NCBI GenBank assembly: GCA_964344305.1
Contig: CAYFMT010000017.1
Location: 1-57,432 of the forward strand
DNA: 57,432 bases
Direction of reading: 5' to 3'
Source of the DNA: JABMOV01 sp964344305
GTDB taxonomy: Bacteria > Fidelibacterota > Marinisomatia > Marinisomatales > JABMOV01
Shown here: one piece after another, positions 19,001-25,824 of the stretch
Layout of the letters: each line of letters begins with the position of its first letter
Numbering within the stretch: the stretch's first letter is position 1
The notes under the pieces: generated by a model
What the model saw: the letters and a program-made list of their open reading frames with translations, nothing else
What the model was told of the DNA's origin: nothing
Databases searched by the model: none
Position numbers and translations under genes: made by a program

Positions 19001-21236
19001 AGGAAATCCTATTGAGGGGACTACTGTTTCACAGATTCTATTTGATGCAATGCCTCCTGAATTATCATGGAATAGTCCCACATCTGAATCTCGACAATCC
19101 AACACAATTGCTTACTATGAATTGAGTGAGGACCTCACAGTTTTAAAACTGTCAGCCTGGCGCGAAGACGAAGATCCGGTGATGGTGGAAATGCCTGCAG
19201 CTAAAAGAAAATCAGGAAAAGGGGAATTTCTTATTCAAGACCTAATGAGTATCGAGGAAGAATTGTCTTATAGTTTCCAGTTGACAGGAATTGACCAGGC
19301 CGGCAATGAAGGTCATTCTGATCAGGTATTCGATATTGTGATTGACTCCACTATACCGGAGTTTGAGATTACTTCGCCAAATGATGGTGACAGGTTACAA
19401 AGGTTCCTGATGAGTTATTCAATTAATGAGGATCTGGATACACTCGAAATAATTGTAGAACGTACAGGTGGAGACGTTGATGAAAACAGTCCTCATACTA
19501 TCACCCTGCCAAAGTATCTCTATAAAAAGGGAAGGTTTGAATCGATCGATTTCAGTCAGTATGCGAACGTTAAAGATGGAGTGGAATACCGTATTTCCTT
19601 TAAAGGCAAGGATTTAGCTGGAAACGAATTTCAGAATTCTTACCTGAACAATATCATACTTGATACGAAACCCCCTGAATTATCAGTGCTTGAGCCAACC
19701 CCCTTTTCCTTCAACAGAACGGTATTGCTTGAATTCGAAACGTATGAACCACTGGGAGAGGGTCAGGTAGAATGGGTCTGGGAGTCTGGCAATCCAGATC
19801 CGAATCCCCATGTGTTGAATTTGAATACTATCACAATTATCCCATCAAAAATCACACAGGTTTCCACCGAATCAGTGGACCTTGTGAGTGGGGCGAATTA
19901 CCTTGTCAGGGTTACGGTAATGGACCGTGCTGGAAATTCCTTCACAGAAGTAATTGAGGGCGTGTCATTTGATATTGACCCTCCGATAATAACCGGGAAC
20001 TACCCTAGAGAGGTTGACAGGGTCAATTCTGAGGATATCCAGTTCACTAGTAATGAGATATTGAAGTATTGCACCATTACCTGGATGGATTTATTGACGA
20101 AGGAATCACATAGCTTCCAGTTGGAGGAAGGCGATCTTGTTTCGACTGAGATAACAATTGACAAAGAACACTCCATGATGCAAATGGTGAACGATCATTC
20201 TTATTCAATAACTGTTTCAGCTGAAGACAGAGCAGGGAACAGGGAGGAAACCATTATTGTAGAGTCAGTTGTCTATGATGAATCCCCACCGGTGTTTTCG
20301 AATATTCAACCCACAGAGAACAGTTTTTCCAATACCAGCGGTGTTACATTTTCATTGAATGAACCCTGTGCAAGCGGGAGAGTGGTCTGGCTCAGATTAT
20401 CCGGTCCAGATGATCCAGCTTCTCCTCATATTATTGATTTTCCAGAAGAACTTCTTTTGGAAGGAGAGAATGATACACGTGTACTCCCGGAAAGACCGCT
20501 GGTCGAAAATGCAGTGTATGCCATGGTCCTTTCAGCCACGGATCAATTGGGTAACGCCAGTCGTCAATACAATACGCCGAATATTACCATAGATAAAACC
20601 AGACCAAATGTGGGAATTAAATCACCGAAGGAGACTGATATAATTCGCACTAATTCTGTAACAGTCACAACAAATGAATCGCTGGCAGGAGGGACATTAA
20701 TTTTCCATAATACAGGAGGAGAAGAAGACACTAATTCACCGTACCAAGTTGATGTAGATCCGGACATTTTTATCCATCCAAATACACACGGTATAGAAAT
20801 ATTGGAGGTACCTGAGCTTAATTCCGGAAGTATATATAATATAGAATTTACAGGTACTGATGCCGGTGGGAATGTCTCAAAATCAAGTGTAGAGAATATT
20901 GCCTTTGACAACATTGTACCAGAGATATCCATAACCTTACCGGACCCTGGAAACTCTGCCCGGATTGAATTCATCGATTTTACACTTTCTGAGGATCTTG
21001 TTTCCGCTACGGTAATATGGGAGAATGAGTCCGATCCAGGGGTAAAACCCATACTCATGAGTATTCCAGATGACCTGCTGAAATCCGGTGAGCATTTTAA
21101 TCTGAATATTGATCCGGGACTCGTCTTTGATGCAAACACAACATATGCCGTATTTATAGAAGGTGAAGACAGGGCAGGGAATGTTGGAAAATCTCGTCCG
21201 ATAACTGGATTAAAAATGAGACCTGATTTGCGGTGA
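13092..21236 (+). CDS. Giant secreted Ig-like repeat protein (about 2,700 residues)
   Basis: The first ATG is at 13269, but the same frame is open back to 13092 and encodes a good signal peptide (SVAGCIFLLYIFLNSLSF, codons from 13131). No ATG, GTG or TTG exists there, so initiation at a rare codon (CTG 13092 or ATT 13104), coupled to the upstream stop at 13097-13099, is likely. Residues after the signal form a region of about 200 residues reminiscent of YD/RHS strands. Then come 23 tandem Ig-like units of about 100 residues with the recurring motifs GxDxAGN, FDxxPPxI and YTLSE, many carrying RTGGxPD-SPH. No T9SS sorting domain, enzyme domain or C-terminal anchor is seen; it ends GLKMRPDLR. 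It is probably an adhesin or surface fibre. The repeat divergence argues against recent amplification. Confidence 0.85.
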   Translation: MNNLIRKPSRIKSISVAGCIFLLYIFLNSLSFTQTTGTLSFFLTEEDFLSNNPVPFSEVMGKPHLIVEKNNQGYTLSKSYIGPLSEALQKETFSYSDDGNLEMINTVDGQGLLTKKIIFGMEENAIRYLQYAMKMDTVLSGKDRYTIIHYQDSTVSNYGFYDVNSHLYGTIGFLYDSTGRIHEEVWVQHPEKVIIRHWTYDHIEDGNKIRITEKDKDGNVLYDTYLAEDGSESVFTFQVKKDTLCIDRPTIPYFLDVELISGTVTWEWVAGTWDSIGTHTYAFAPHELANVGEHTLMPELATSLINQSIYKMTFLGETVRGFPVTTVSSEPVLYDAEPPVISGDVPAVNQHPFINIHASEPLQKIRVELRMESNPLAHPIIYMPPDTLFPFIHGSVSMPDIEGLIQRESYIISVIGWDRAGNMGGSIDLGTFLFDDESPELTVHSPTSHGYFHLPQITYSLSENVATSILSIMQQKDDRVDSVAISVSNENLGKGLQRMYLDHAYRFLDSTYYSFHMICTDPAGNISSKVNIDSALFDETPPNISIIFPYDSAVINEPSLSFICNEPLSIATMTWKHVVGTKDTVAPYTVSFSRQDLTPGTKIRSTIPTENRLRDGAIYDIEFYAEDLAGNKVDDIVIRDILFDNHPPEINIQTPQSGTYTNNMAVSYSSTEYLSSAILTIERTGGEPDILTPHTVILEESELQDGNHKNTIFSNLPMLSSGTIYRLSLSGEDMGSNRSISNMINRVTFDNIDPTINVAFPTMNSINTRKDFQYTLSEDIEEGYCVLVRTGGEPDTLSPHIIELIDEDLLEGDHSINISNLGINESSRYHLQVAGMDLAGNTSDTLTISNIIYDVTPPHLDIRKPVPGSLNPTMELVFTLSEHIENATITWERTGGTPDPNSPHHVSLDSLESTVGLKRLSTLANQPELVSGSIYDLVFTGHDVAGHELNSNIVRSVEYDFNSPSGKINAPRSSSLGNSDTLQYTLSEELTNGFFLIQDMKTEGVESIILPENFKNAGEHVLTLSDHGMSLESNHDYSIWMRGQDEAGNELISDTITHYTYDGDIQKSSIGFPKPNTSINTVLVNYTHFENLKSGSMVWLDEETMLVEICNLSGNELMKGDKKNHLLSELPDLQDGHTYTVILNGVDLAGNRFTSDSVFHVSYDITRPTLNVENIEPDTYFNSTELLYTLSEEVESVSFSWHSYLDGKEQVIQHTLTKNGCGPGLNRLNDYYIPELIEGQTYAVTIQYNDLAGNKGNTVQLDNLLYDSVNPVLEITFPTHSQFTSKDRIDYKISETIKRIQIVFSGEEIENKEFVVDTLISNQSNSLSGMARKMGIPDYTPFSVEISVWDLAHNKSESAEIHGIVMDKTSPEFTILEPQGHTVSNHFTPKYILSESLAEAELLISAGSKTIEFPLDGDQLKKGTSTIEIDDSDFADNDPITFEITGKDHAENTGRSIRIENFRLDRKKPVLEIEAPRNNELVNSLSIHYSQSENLVESALIVVNSNADTIEVDIPNNKLSSGNHILKDELPELHENIFYDLYMWGLDRAGNMSDTMVVSGWTLDRTNPTIEFLQPKHGSRVPNLDVSYTLSEKLESGLLKIEKSSGAQESGVPFTQPLEGELLLAGHHTLSLESLGFPGENGQDYSITFTGMDPAGNSSNVGRVSGVHLDMDSPIIKVQSPRSHEVLSDIDLFYDINEDLHTGYIQIEIDRDKGNQPHRIELNPSQITAGNHTIRLNDEFRFQENDVITISIHGMDTAGNQSESEMVTSIRFDRVSPVIRVAKPESGSFGKSLSFSLILSERLRELNFDLSRIDGLPDPNSPYSFSATADELTETRITDYTFSESPALIDEVNYRISIHGRDFAGNQSETTIIDNFQVDSKSPQFTITQPVDGEKISREEISYILSDNLEDGSVIYTYESGTLDLRKEYRIPLKGSELLQGPHLGVVLDLTPSLVDGAKYSMKISGSDKAGNPIEGTTVSQILFDAMPPELSWNSPTSESRQSNTIAYYELSEDLTVLKLSAWREDEDPVMVEMPAAKRKSGKGEFLIQDLMSIEEELSYSFQLTGIDQAGNEGHSDQVFDIVIDSTIPEFEITSPNDGDRLQRFLMSYSINEDLDTLEIIVERTGGDVDENSPHTITLPKYLYKKGRFESIDFSQYANVKDGVEYRISFKGKDLAGNEFQNSYLNNIILDTKPPELSVLEPTPFSFNRTVLLEFETYEPLGEGQVEWVWESGNPDPNPHVLNLNTITIIPSKITQVSTESVDLVSGANYLVRVTVMDRAGNSFTEVIEGVSFDIDPPIITGNYPREVDRVNSEDIQFTSNEILKYCTITWMDLLTKESHSFQLEEGDLVSTEITIDKEHSMMQMVNDHSYSITVSAEDRAGNREETIIVESVVYDESPPVFSNIQPTENSFSNTSGVTFSLNEPCASGRVVWLRLSGPDDPASPHIIDFPEELLLEGENDTRVLPERPLVENAVYAMVLSATDQLGNASRQYNTPNITIDKTRPNVGIKSPKETDIIRTNSVTVTTNESLAGGTLIFHNTGGEEDTNSPYQVDVDPDIFIHPNTHGIEILEVPELNSGSIYNIEFTGTDAGGNVSKSSVENIAFDNIVPEISITLPDPGNSARIEFIDFTLSEDLVSATVIWENESDPGVKPILMSIPDDLLKSGEHFNLNIDPGLVFDANTTYAVFIEGEDRAGNVGKSRPITGLKMRPDLR

Positions 21237-21314
21237 TATTTCAGGAAATGGCATTGGATGAAGGATGTTTCAATTATAAATTCGCCGGCTAATTTATCAG
21301 GAGAATTGTAAAAA

Positions 21315-21680
21315 ATGGCACGAAAGACAGTCGGATTTGCCGGAAAAGTTAAGGGCAAAGATCATATTGACATTAAGTTTGTCAAATATGTGAAAAGTGT
21401 CCGCTCAGAAAAAACAGGTTTTTGGAGATTTAATGAATCCATAGTTCGCCTTGAAGGTGGTGAATCACTTGATGCAACCCTAAAGCGTCAGATGGAAGAA
21501 TCCATGGCACTGGATATTAATATGCCCGTATTTGATGAACCGACAGCTGAAGAAACAGCAGAAGAGCCAGTTCAGTTAGAGGCAGAAGACACACCTGAAG
21601 AAGCTGTGGTGGAGGATAGTCAATCGGAAGAACCGGTAGCTGAAACTGCCGAAGCAGAAACGAAAGAATCTGCTGAATAA
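21315..21680 (+). CDS. Small basic-acidic protein, possibly DUF4295-like
   Basis: The 121-residue protein is in two parts. The N-terminal ~65 residues are basic (MARKTVGFAGKVKGKDHID ... KSVRSEKTGFWRF) and loosely recall the small DUF4295 proteins found near ribosomal genes in Bacteroidota. The C-terminal ~55 residues are a Glu/Ala/Thr-rich acidic tail that looks disordered. The start has GGAG about 12 nt upstream. It lies 78 bp after the giant protein gene and is followed by a strong terminator and then tRNA-Ser. The DUF4295 link is a weak visual resemblance; function unknown. Confidence 0.65.
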   Translation: MARKTVGFAGKVKGKDHIDIKFVKYVKSVRSEKTGFWRFNESIVRLEGGESLDATLKRQMEESMALDINMPVFDEPTAEETAEEPVQLEAEDTPEEAVVEDSQSEEPVAETAEAETKESAE

Positions 21681-21684
21681 ATTT

Positions 21685-21717
21685 AAGTCCCGGCAATGTT
21701 CGGGACTTTTGTTTTTT
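21685..21717 (+). terminator. Intrinsic terminator after the small protein gene
   Basis: An 8-bp stem (AAGTCCCG at 21685-21692 with CGGGACTT at 21701-21708), the loop GCAATGTT, and the T-rich tail TTTTGTTTTTT follow directly after the stop codon. The stem core GTCCCG/CGGGAC recurs in other hairpins of this window. Confidence 0.9.
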
Positions 21718-21724
21718 GATAGTT

Positions 21725-21812
21725 GGAGGGGTGGCAGAGCGGCTTAATGCGGCGGTCTTGAAAACCGTTGACTGTAACAGGTCCGGGGGTTCAAATCCCT
21801 CCCCCTCCGCCA
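21725..21812 (+). tRNA. tRNA-Ser (TGA)
   Basis: A complete cloverleaf with a long variable arm. The 7-bp acceptor GGAGGGG/CCCCTCC is perfect, the anticodon loop is CTTGAAA (anticodon TGA at 21759-21761), and the T-loop is TTCAAAT. The 3' CCA is encoded (21810-21812) after discriminator G. Confidence 0.95.
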
Positions 21813-21880
21813 GTTTTCGTCTGTCTGGATGGAGCAGGGACCGGCAGGCACTGTGTCCCAACATACTGGTCGGGACAAAC
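21813..21880. repeat. tRNA-trailer repeat with hairpins (GGCAGGC type)
   Basis: Immediately after tRNA-Ser (TGA) comes GTTTTCGTCTGTCTGG, then ACCGGCAGGCACT, then a small hairpin TGTCCC (21854-21859) / GGGACA (21872-21877). The same order of elements (GCCAGTCTTCGTC ... ACGACCGGCAGGCACT) recurs at 22353-22396. No protein is encoded. See the finding on tRNA-linked repeats. Confidence 0.55.
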
Positions 21881-21906
21881 CGCACAATTGATTTTAAAGA
21901 ATTTCT

Positions 21907-21993
21907 GGAGAGGTGGCCGAGCGGCTGAAGGCGCACGCTTGGAAAGCGTGTATACGTTTACGCGTATCGCGGGTTCGAATCCCGCCCTCTCCG
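21907..21993 (+). tRNA. tRNA-Ser (GGA)
   Basis: Cloverleaf with a long variable arm. The acceptor GGAGAGG/CCTCTCC is perfect, the anticodon loop is TTGGAAA (anticodon GGA), and the T-loop is TTCGAAT. Discriminator G is followed by CTC, so the CCA end is not encoded. The tRNA-Ser (TGA) gene just upstream does encode CCA, and a copy of this tRNA's tail with CCA lies 360 bp downstream. Confidence 0.95.
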
Positions 21994-22000
21994 CTCTTCA

Positions 22001-22020
22001 TCCCGACAGAATTGTCGGGA
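22001..22020. repeat. Perfect hairpin after tRNA-Ser (GGA)
   Basis: TCCCGACA (22001-22008) pairs perfectly with TGTCGGGA (22013-22020) across the loop GAAT. There is no T-run, so termination is doubtful. Nearly the same hairpin (TCCCGACAC/GTGTCGGGA) sits at 51770-51790, against a truncated tRNA-Leu copy. Confidence 0.6.
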
Positions 22021-22069
22021 CTTTGCGTGGCAGGCCGCCCATGTTGATTATAAATCTATTGGAGTATAA

Positions 22070-22282
22070 ATGTGGTATGTATACTGTTTGGAAAATGAAG
22101 AAAAGAGTTTCTTATATATTGGCTCAACCAATAATCTAAAACGCGGGATTTACGAGTATAATATTGATCACTCAATTGCTACTAAGAGCTATCTATCAGT
22201 GTCTCTAGCAGCCTATATAGCTGAGAACTCCTAGGAAAAAACAAGGAGACTTGAGAAAAATTTAAAAACCGGGTCTGATTAA
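22070..22282 (+). pseudogene. GIY-YIG nuclease domain, broken by an in-frame stop
   Basis: From the ATG at 22070 (GGAG 6 nt upstream) the frame reads WYVYCLENEEKSFLYIGSTN followed by NLKR, the GIY-YIG core. It continues to AYIAENS and a TAG at 22232. The same frame then continues with EKTRRLEKNLKTGSD and TAA, which is the usual C-terminus of small stand-alone GIY-YIG proteins (about 80-90 residues). It is therefore a full-length gene with one nonsense codon. The catalytic Tyr and part of the Arg/Glu framework remain visible. Its place between duplicated tRNA-Ser ends suggests it was the nuclease of a small mobile element. Confidence 0.75.
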
Positions 22283-22344
22283 GCTGTGTTGAGAAAACGA
22301 ATTTTACAAACCGAAGTCCCTGGGAAGCGACACAGGTTTGCCCA

Positions 22345-22396
22345 CCCTCTCCGCCAGTCTTCGTCAGGCTTGCCAGTACTACGACCGGCAGGCACT
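22345..22396. repeat. Copy of tRNA-Ser 3' end plus GGCAGGC trailer
   Basis: CCCTCTCCGCCA looks like the missing CCA-containing tail of tRNA-Ser. It is followed by GTCTTCGTCAGG ... TACGACCGGCAGGCACT, which matches the trailer after tRNA-Ser (TGA) at 21811-21852 in order and spacing. The segment can fold imperfectly (GCCAGT with ACCGGC). Confidence 0.55.
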
Positions 22397-22585
22397 ACAA
22401 CTTTAATCTCAAATTCCATATGTCAATTGAATCTATTCAGGGCTTAAAATTGCAGACCAGACACTGACTCCGGTCTCCAGTAACCATTTTCCTATAACTT
22501 TTCCTTCATCCTTTACACTTTCTCCTTATCCCTTAAACCTTAATCCAACTACCATTCACCTCTAACCTTGTCCTAATTTCAAACC
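22397..22585. other. Pyrimidine-rich leader before gltX
   Basis: No gene, terminator or strong hairpin is seen. From about 22480 the plus strand is markedly C/T-rich (for example CCTTCATCCTTTACAC) up to the gltX start, without a Shine-Dalgarno sequence. The gltX promoter presumably lies here. Confidence 0.4.
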
Positions 22586-24067
22586 ATGCATTCATCACAG
22601 GTACGCGTACGATTTGCACCGAGTCCAACTGGTGATTTTCATGTGGGAGGAGCCAGGACGGCCCTGTTCAACTACTTATTCGCCCATCACCATGGTGGGA
22701 AATTCATCTTGAGAATTGAGGATACAGACCAGAAACGTTATAATCCCGATGCCCTTGCATGGTTGACCAATGGACTTAATTACCTTGGATTGAAATGGGA
22801 TGAAGGACCGGATATAGGTGGTGATTATGGTCCTTATATTCAATCACATCGTCTGAATCACTACAATCACCATATTCAGAAATTGTTGGATGAAGATAAA
22901 GCATACCGATGTTTTTGCACTCAAGAGCGACTTGAAAACCTCCGTGAGAAGCAGAAAGAGGCCAAACAGGATATTGGTTATGATCGTCATTGCAGGGAAG
23001 TGTCGACAGATATTTCCCGCACCCGTGCAGAAGCAGGTGAATCCCACACCGTTCGTATTAAGATGCCACTGGATGGACATGTCATCGTCACGGATATTAT
23101 CCGTGGAGAAATCGAGTTTCAGTACAAAAGGTTACAGGATTCTGTATTGATTAAAGCAGATGGAATCCCAACATATCATTTTGCCAATGTTGTGGATGAC
23201 CATTTGATGCGAATAACACATATTCTCCGTGGGGATGAATGGGTAAACAGTCTTGCATTGCATGTGTATTTGTATGAATCCTTGGGATGGGAACCACCTG
23301 TCATGGCGCACCTTCCAATCATTCTCAATCCAACGGGTAAGGGCAAAATGAGCAAACGGGCACAACGGGCCCCTGATGGTAGCGAATATCCGGTATTTGT
23401 CCGGCAGTTTGAGGAATTGGGATATGTCTCGGATGCCCTTGTGAATTTCATGTCCCTGTTGGGATGGAGTTTTGATGATAAGACAGAAATCATGTCACGT
23501 GTAGAATTGATTGAGCGATTTGATATTGACAGGATATCTTCTTCACCAGCTGCGTGGAATTATGAAAAACTTAATGATATGAATGGCCAATACATCCGGA
23601 ATATGCAAGATGAATTACTGGTGAATGCCATCATACCATTCCTTGAAATGGAATCGTTGCCTGCCAATCGCGAACGACTTCTGAAATTGCTTCCCCTCGT
23701 GAAGGAAAGAATGATCCGTCTGTCTGATGCCCCAACACAGTTGGGTATTTTTCTCAAAGATGATCTTAATGAATATTCATCGGACCTGTTAATTCCTAAG
23801 AAGACAACTGCAGAAGAAACAGCATCCCTGCTTAAATCTGCTGTGACCAGTCTCAGCAATACTGTTTTTACTGAACCGGATGTCGAAAGAACGTTGAGAG
23901 ATCTTGTGGGAGAATTGATGGTGAAGGCCGGGCAACTGTTTCAGCCTATCCGGGTAGCAGTTTGTGGACGAAAAGCAGCCCCACCATTGTTTGAGACCTT
24001 GGTGGCAGTAGGCAAGGAAAGAACCCTGGAGCGCATTCAAAACGCAATACAAAAATTGGAAAATTGA
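22586..24067 (+). CDS. gltX: Glutamyl-tRNA synthetase
   Basis: The 493-residue class I aminoacyl-tRNA synthetase charges tRNA-Glu. The HIGH-type motif is PSPTGDFHVGG (residues 12-22), and the KMSKS-type motif is KMSKR near residue 254. The DTD segment RIEDTDQKR is typical of GluRS. The C-terminal anticodon-binding domain is complete and ends QNAIQKLEN. The start MHSSQVRVRFAPSP is the only good candidate. It precedes glnS by 4 bp and is probably co-transcribed. A tRNA-Glu (CTC) and a tRNA-Gln (CTG) gene lie about 8 kb downstream. Having glnS too suggests Gln-tRNA is made directly, so GltX should be discriminating. Confidence 0.97.
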   Translation: MHSSQVRVRFAPSPTGDFHVGGARTALFNYLFAHHHGGKFILRIEDTDQKRYNPDALAWLTNGLNYLGLKWDEGPDIGGDYGPYIQSHRLNHYNHHIQKLLDEDKAYRCFCTQERLENLREKQKEAKQDIGYDRHCREVSTDISRTRAEAGESHTVRIKMPLDGHVIVTDIIRGEIEFQYKRLQDSVLIKADGIPTYHFANVVDDHLMRITHILRGDEWVNSLALHVYLYESLGWEPPVMAHLPIILNPTGKGKMSKRAQRAPDGSEYPVFVRQFEELGYVSDALVNFMSLLGWSFDDKTEIMSRVELIERFDIDRISSSPAAWNYEKLNDMNGQYIRNMQDELLVNAIIPFLEMESLPANRERLLKLLPLVKERMIRLSDAPTQLGIFLKDDLNEYSSDLLIPKKTTAEETASLLKSAVTSLSNTVFTEPDVERTLRDLVGELMVKAGQLFQPIRVAVCGRKAAPPLFETLVAVGKERTLERIQNAIQKLEN

Positions 24068-24071
24068 ATTT

Positions 24072-25730
24072 ATGATAGAAAAACCCAGACATTTCATTGA
24101 TGCAGTGATTCAGGATGACCTTGGCAGTGGGAAACACAAATCAATCATTACCCGATTTCCGCCTGAACCAAATGGGTACCTGCATATAGGTCATGCCAAA
24201 TCCATTTGCCTGAATTTCGGACTGGCACAGGATTATAATGGCAAATGTAATTTACGTTTTGACGATACAAACCCGGTGAAAGAAGAAGATGAGTATGTGG
24301 CGTCCATAATCGAAGATGTCAAGTGGTTGGGATTTACCTGGGACAACCTTTTATATGCCTCAGACTATTTTCTGAAATTGTACGATTTTGCTCTGGACCT
24401 GATTCGAAAAGATCGTGCCTATGTCTGTGAGTTGACTGCTGATGAGATCCGAGCCACACGAGGGACACTGAAAGAACCCGGGAAAGATAGCCCGTATCGC
24501 AATAGACCGATTGAGGAGAGCCTTGATCTCTTCTATCGGATGAAAAAAGGTGAGTTCCCCGATGGAAGTATGACACTCAGAGCGAAAATTGACATGGGTC
24601 ATCCAAATCTGAATATGCGAGATCCAGTTATGTATCGCATTCTTCATGCCCATCATCATCGTACCGAAGACGATTGGTGTGTATACCCCATGTATGACTG
24701 GGCACACGGACTAGAGGATTCTATCGAGGAAATTACCCATTCTCTTTGTACTCTCGAGTTTGAAGATCACAGACCATTGTATGACTGGTTCCTGATAGAA
24801 CTTGGTGTATACAAACCGCAGCAAATTGAATTTGCCAGGCTGAATTTGAGCTACACACTCACGAGCAAACGAAAATTGCTTTCACTGGTTGAAGAAAAAG
24901 TGGTTTCCGGTTGGGATGACCCAAGAATGCCTACGATTTCAGGTATGCGAAGGAGGGGGTATCCACCAGAAGCCATTCGAGTATTTGCAGATAAAGTGGG
25001 ATTGAATAAAAGGGACTCTGTTACTGATATAGCCCTGCTGGAATTCTGTGTCAGGGATGAGTTGAACACATCTGCCAGACGTCTCATGGGCGTCCTGGAC
25101 CCATTAAAGGTGGTTATTACAAATTACCCTGAAGGAAAAGAAGAAGAGTTAGAGGGGATAAACAACCCTGAAAATCCAAATGATGGCACCCGACAGATTC
25201 CTTTTTCAAGAGAGATTTACATTGAGCGAAATGATTTTATGGAAAATCCGCCCAGAAAGTTCTTCCGACTTGGACCGGGTAGGGAAGTACGTCTGCGATA
25301 TGCATATTTTATTACATGTCAGGACATTGTAAAGGATGAAAATGGTGACATAGTAGAATTGCATTGTACGTACGATCCTGAAACCCGCGGTGGGTCAGCC
25401 CCGGATGGTCGCAAAGTCAGAGGAACCATCCACTGGGTATCGGTAGAGCATGCTGTATCATCAACCGTTAGATTGTACGACAGGCTATTCAATGTGGAAG
25501 AACCTGGTGGTGATGGCAGGGATTTCCACGAGGATATCAACGATGAATCACTTCTGGTTAAAGATGAATGCATGGTTGAGCCAGAAATAAAAAATCTTTC
25601 TCCTGAAACCCGTTTCCAATTTGAACGGTTGGGTTATTTTGTCATCGACCGATATGAATCATCCGCAGAAAAACCAGTGATAAACAGAACTGTGACACTG
25701 CGTGACAGCTGGGCAAAAAAGAATAGGTAG
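24072..25730 (+). CDS. glnS: Glutaminyl-tRNA synthetase
   Basis: The 552-residue class I synthetase charges tRNA-Gln. The HIGH motif appears in PPEPNGYLHIGHAKS (residues 26-40), and the KMSKS equivalent is LTSKRKL near residue 264. The catalytic core contains the GlnRS-specific DDTNP segment, and the C-terminal beta-barrel anticodon-binding domains are complete. It lies 4 bp after gltX. GlnRS is absent from many bacteria that use the transamidation route, so its presence is informative about the organism. Start and length are normal for the family. Confidence 0.97.
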   Translation: MIEKPRHFIDAVIQDDLGSGKHKSIITRFPPEPNGYLHIGHAKSICLNFGLAQDYNGKCNLRFDDTNPVKEEDEYVASIIEDVKWLGFTWDNLLYASDYFLKLYDFALDLIRKDRAYVCELTADEIRATRGTLKEPGKDSPYRNRPIEESLDLFYRMKKGEFPDGSMTLRAKIDMGHPNLNMRDPVMYRILHAHHHRTEDDWCVYPMYDWAHGLEDSIEEITHSLCTLEFEDHRPLYDWFLIELGVYKPQQIEFARLNLSYTLTSKRKLLSLVEEKVVSGWDDPRMPTISGMRRRGYPPEAIRVFADKVGLNKRDSVTDIALLEFCVRDELNTSARRLMGVLDPLKVVITNYPEGKEEELEGINNPENPNDGTRQIPFSREIYIERNDFMENPPRKFFRLGPGREVRLRYAYFITCQDIVKDENGDIVELHCTYDPETRGGSAPDGRKVRGTIHWVSVEHAVSSTVRLYDRLFNVEEPGGDGRDFHEDINDESLLVKDECMVEPEIKNLSPETRFQFERLGYFVIDRYESSAEKPVINRTVTLRDSWAKKNR

Positions 25731-25824
25731 ATTATGGAAGGGATTGTAATCACAACGAATGGTGATGATCGACGATTACTATTCTGCTTGAACAGGATAA
25801 GAAAATCCGTTAATTTGAATATTA

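Larger units (their letters stand above)
21985..22354 (+). mobile_element. Putative decayed GIY-YIG element inserted at the 3' end of tRNA-Ser (GGA)
   Basis: The 10-bp tRNA tail CCCTCTCCGC occurs at 21985-21994, as part of the functional tRNA, and again at 22345-22354, where it is followed by CA to give a complete CCA-type tRNA end. The two copies are exactly 360 bp apart. Between them lie a perfect 8-bp hairpin (22001-22020) and a GIY-YIG nuclease pseudogene. This is the arrangement expected if an element inserted into the 3' end of the tRNA gene and restored it with its own copy. No integrase or transposase is present, so the mechanism is inference. Confidence 0.5.

Noticed and set aside
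20564..21358. 264-codon antisense frame at the end of the giant Ig-like gene
   Set aside because: Ser/Pro/Phe-rich shadow of conserved repeats; no start signal or known domain.
22001..22020. Hairpin after tRNA-Ser (GGA) as an intrinsic terminator
   Set aside because: The stem is perfect, but the following sequence ACTTTGCGTGG has no T-run.
22232..22234. TAG in the GIY-YIG frame as pyrrolysine or suppressed stop
   Set aside because: No pyrrolysine context is present, the position is not catalytic, and the element looks decayed; a nonsense mutation is simpler.
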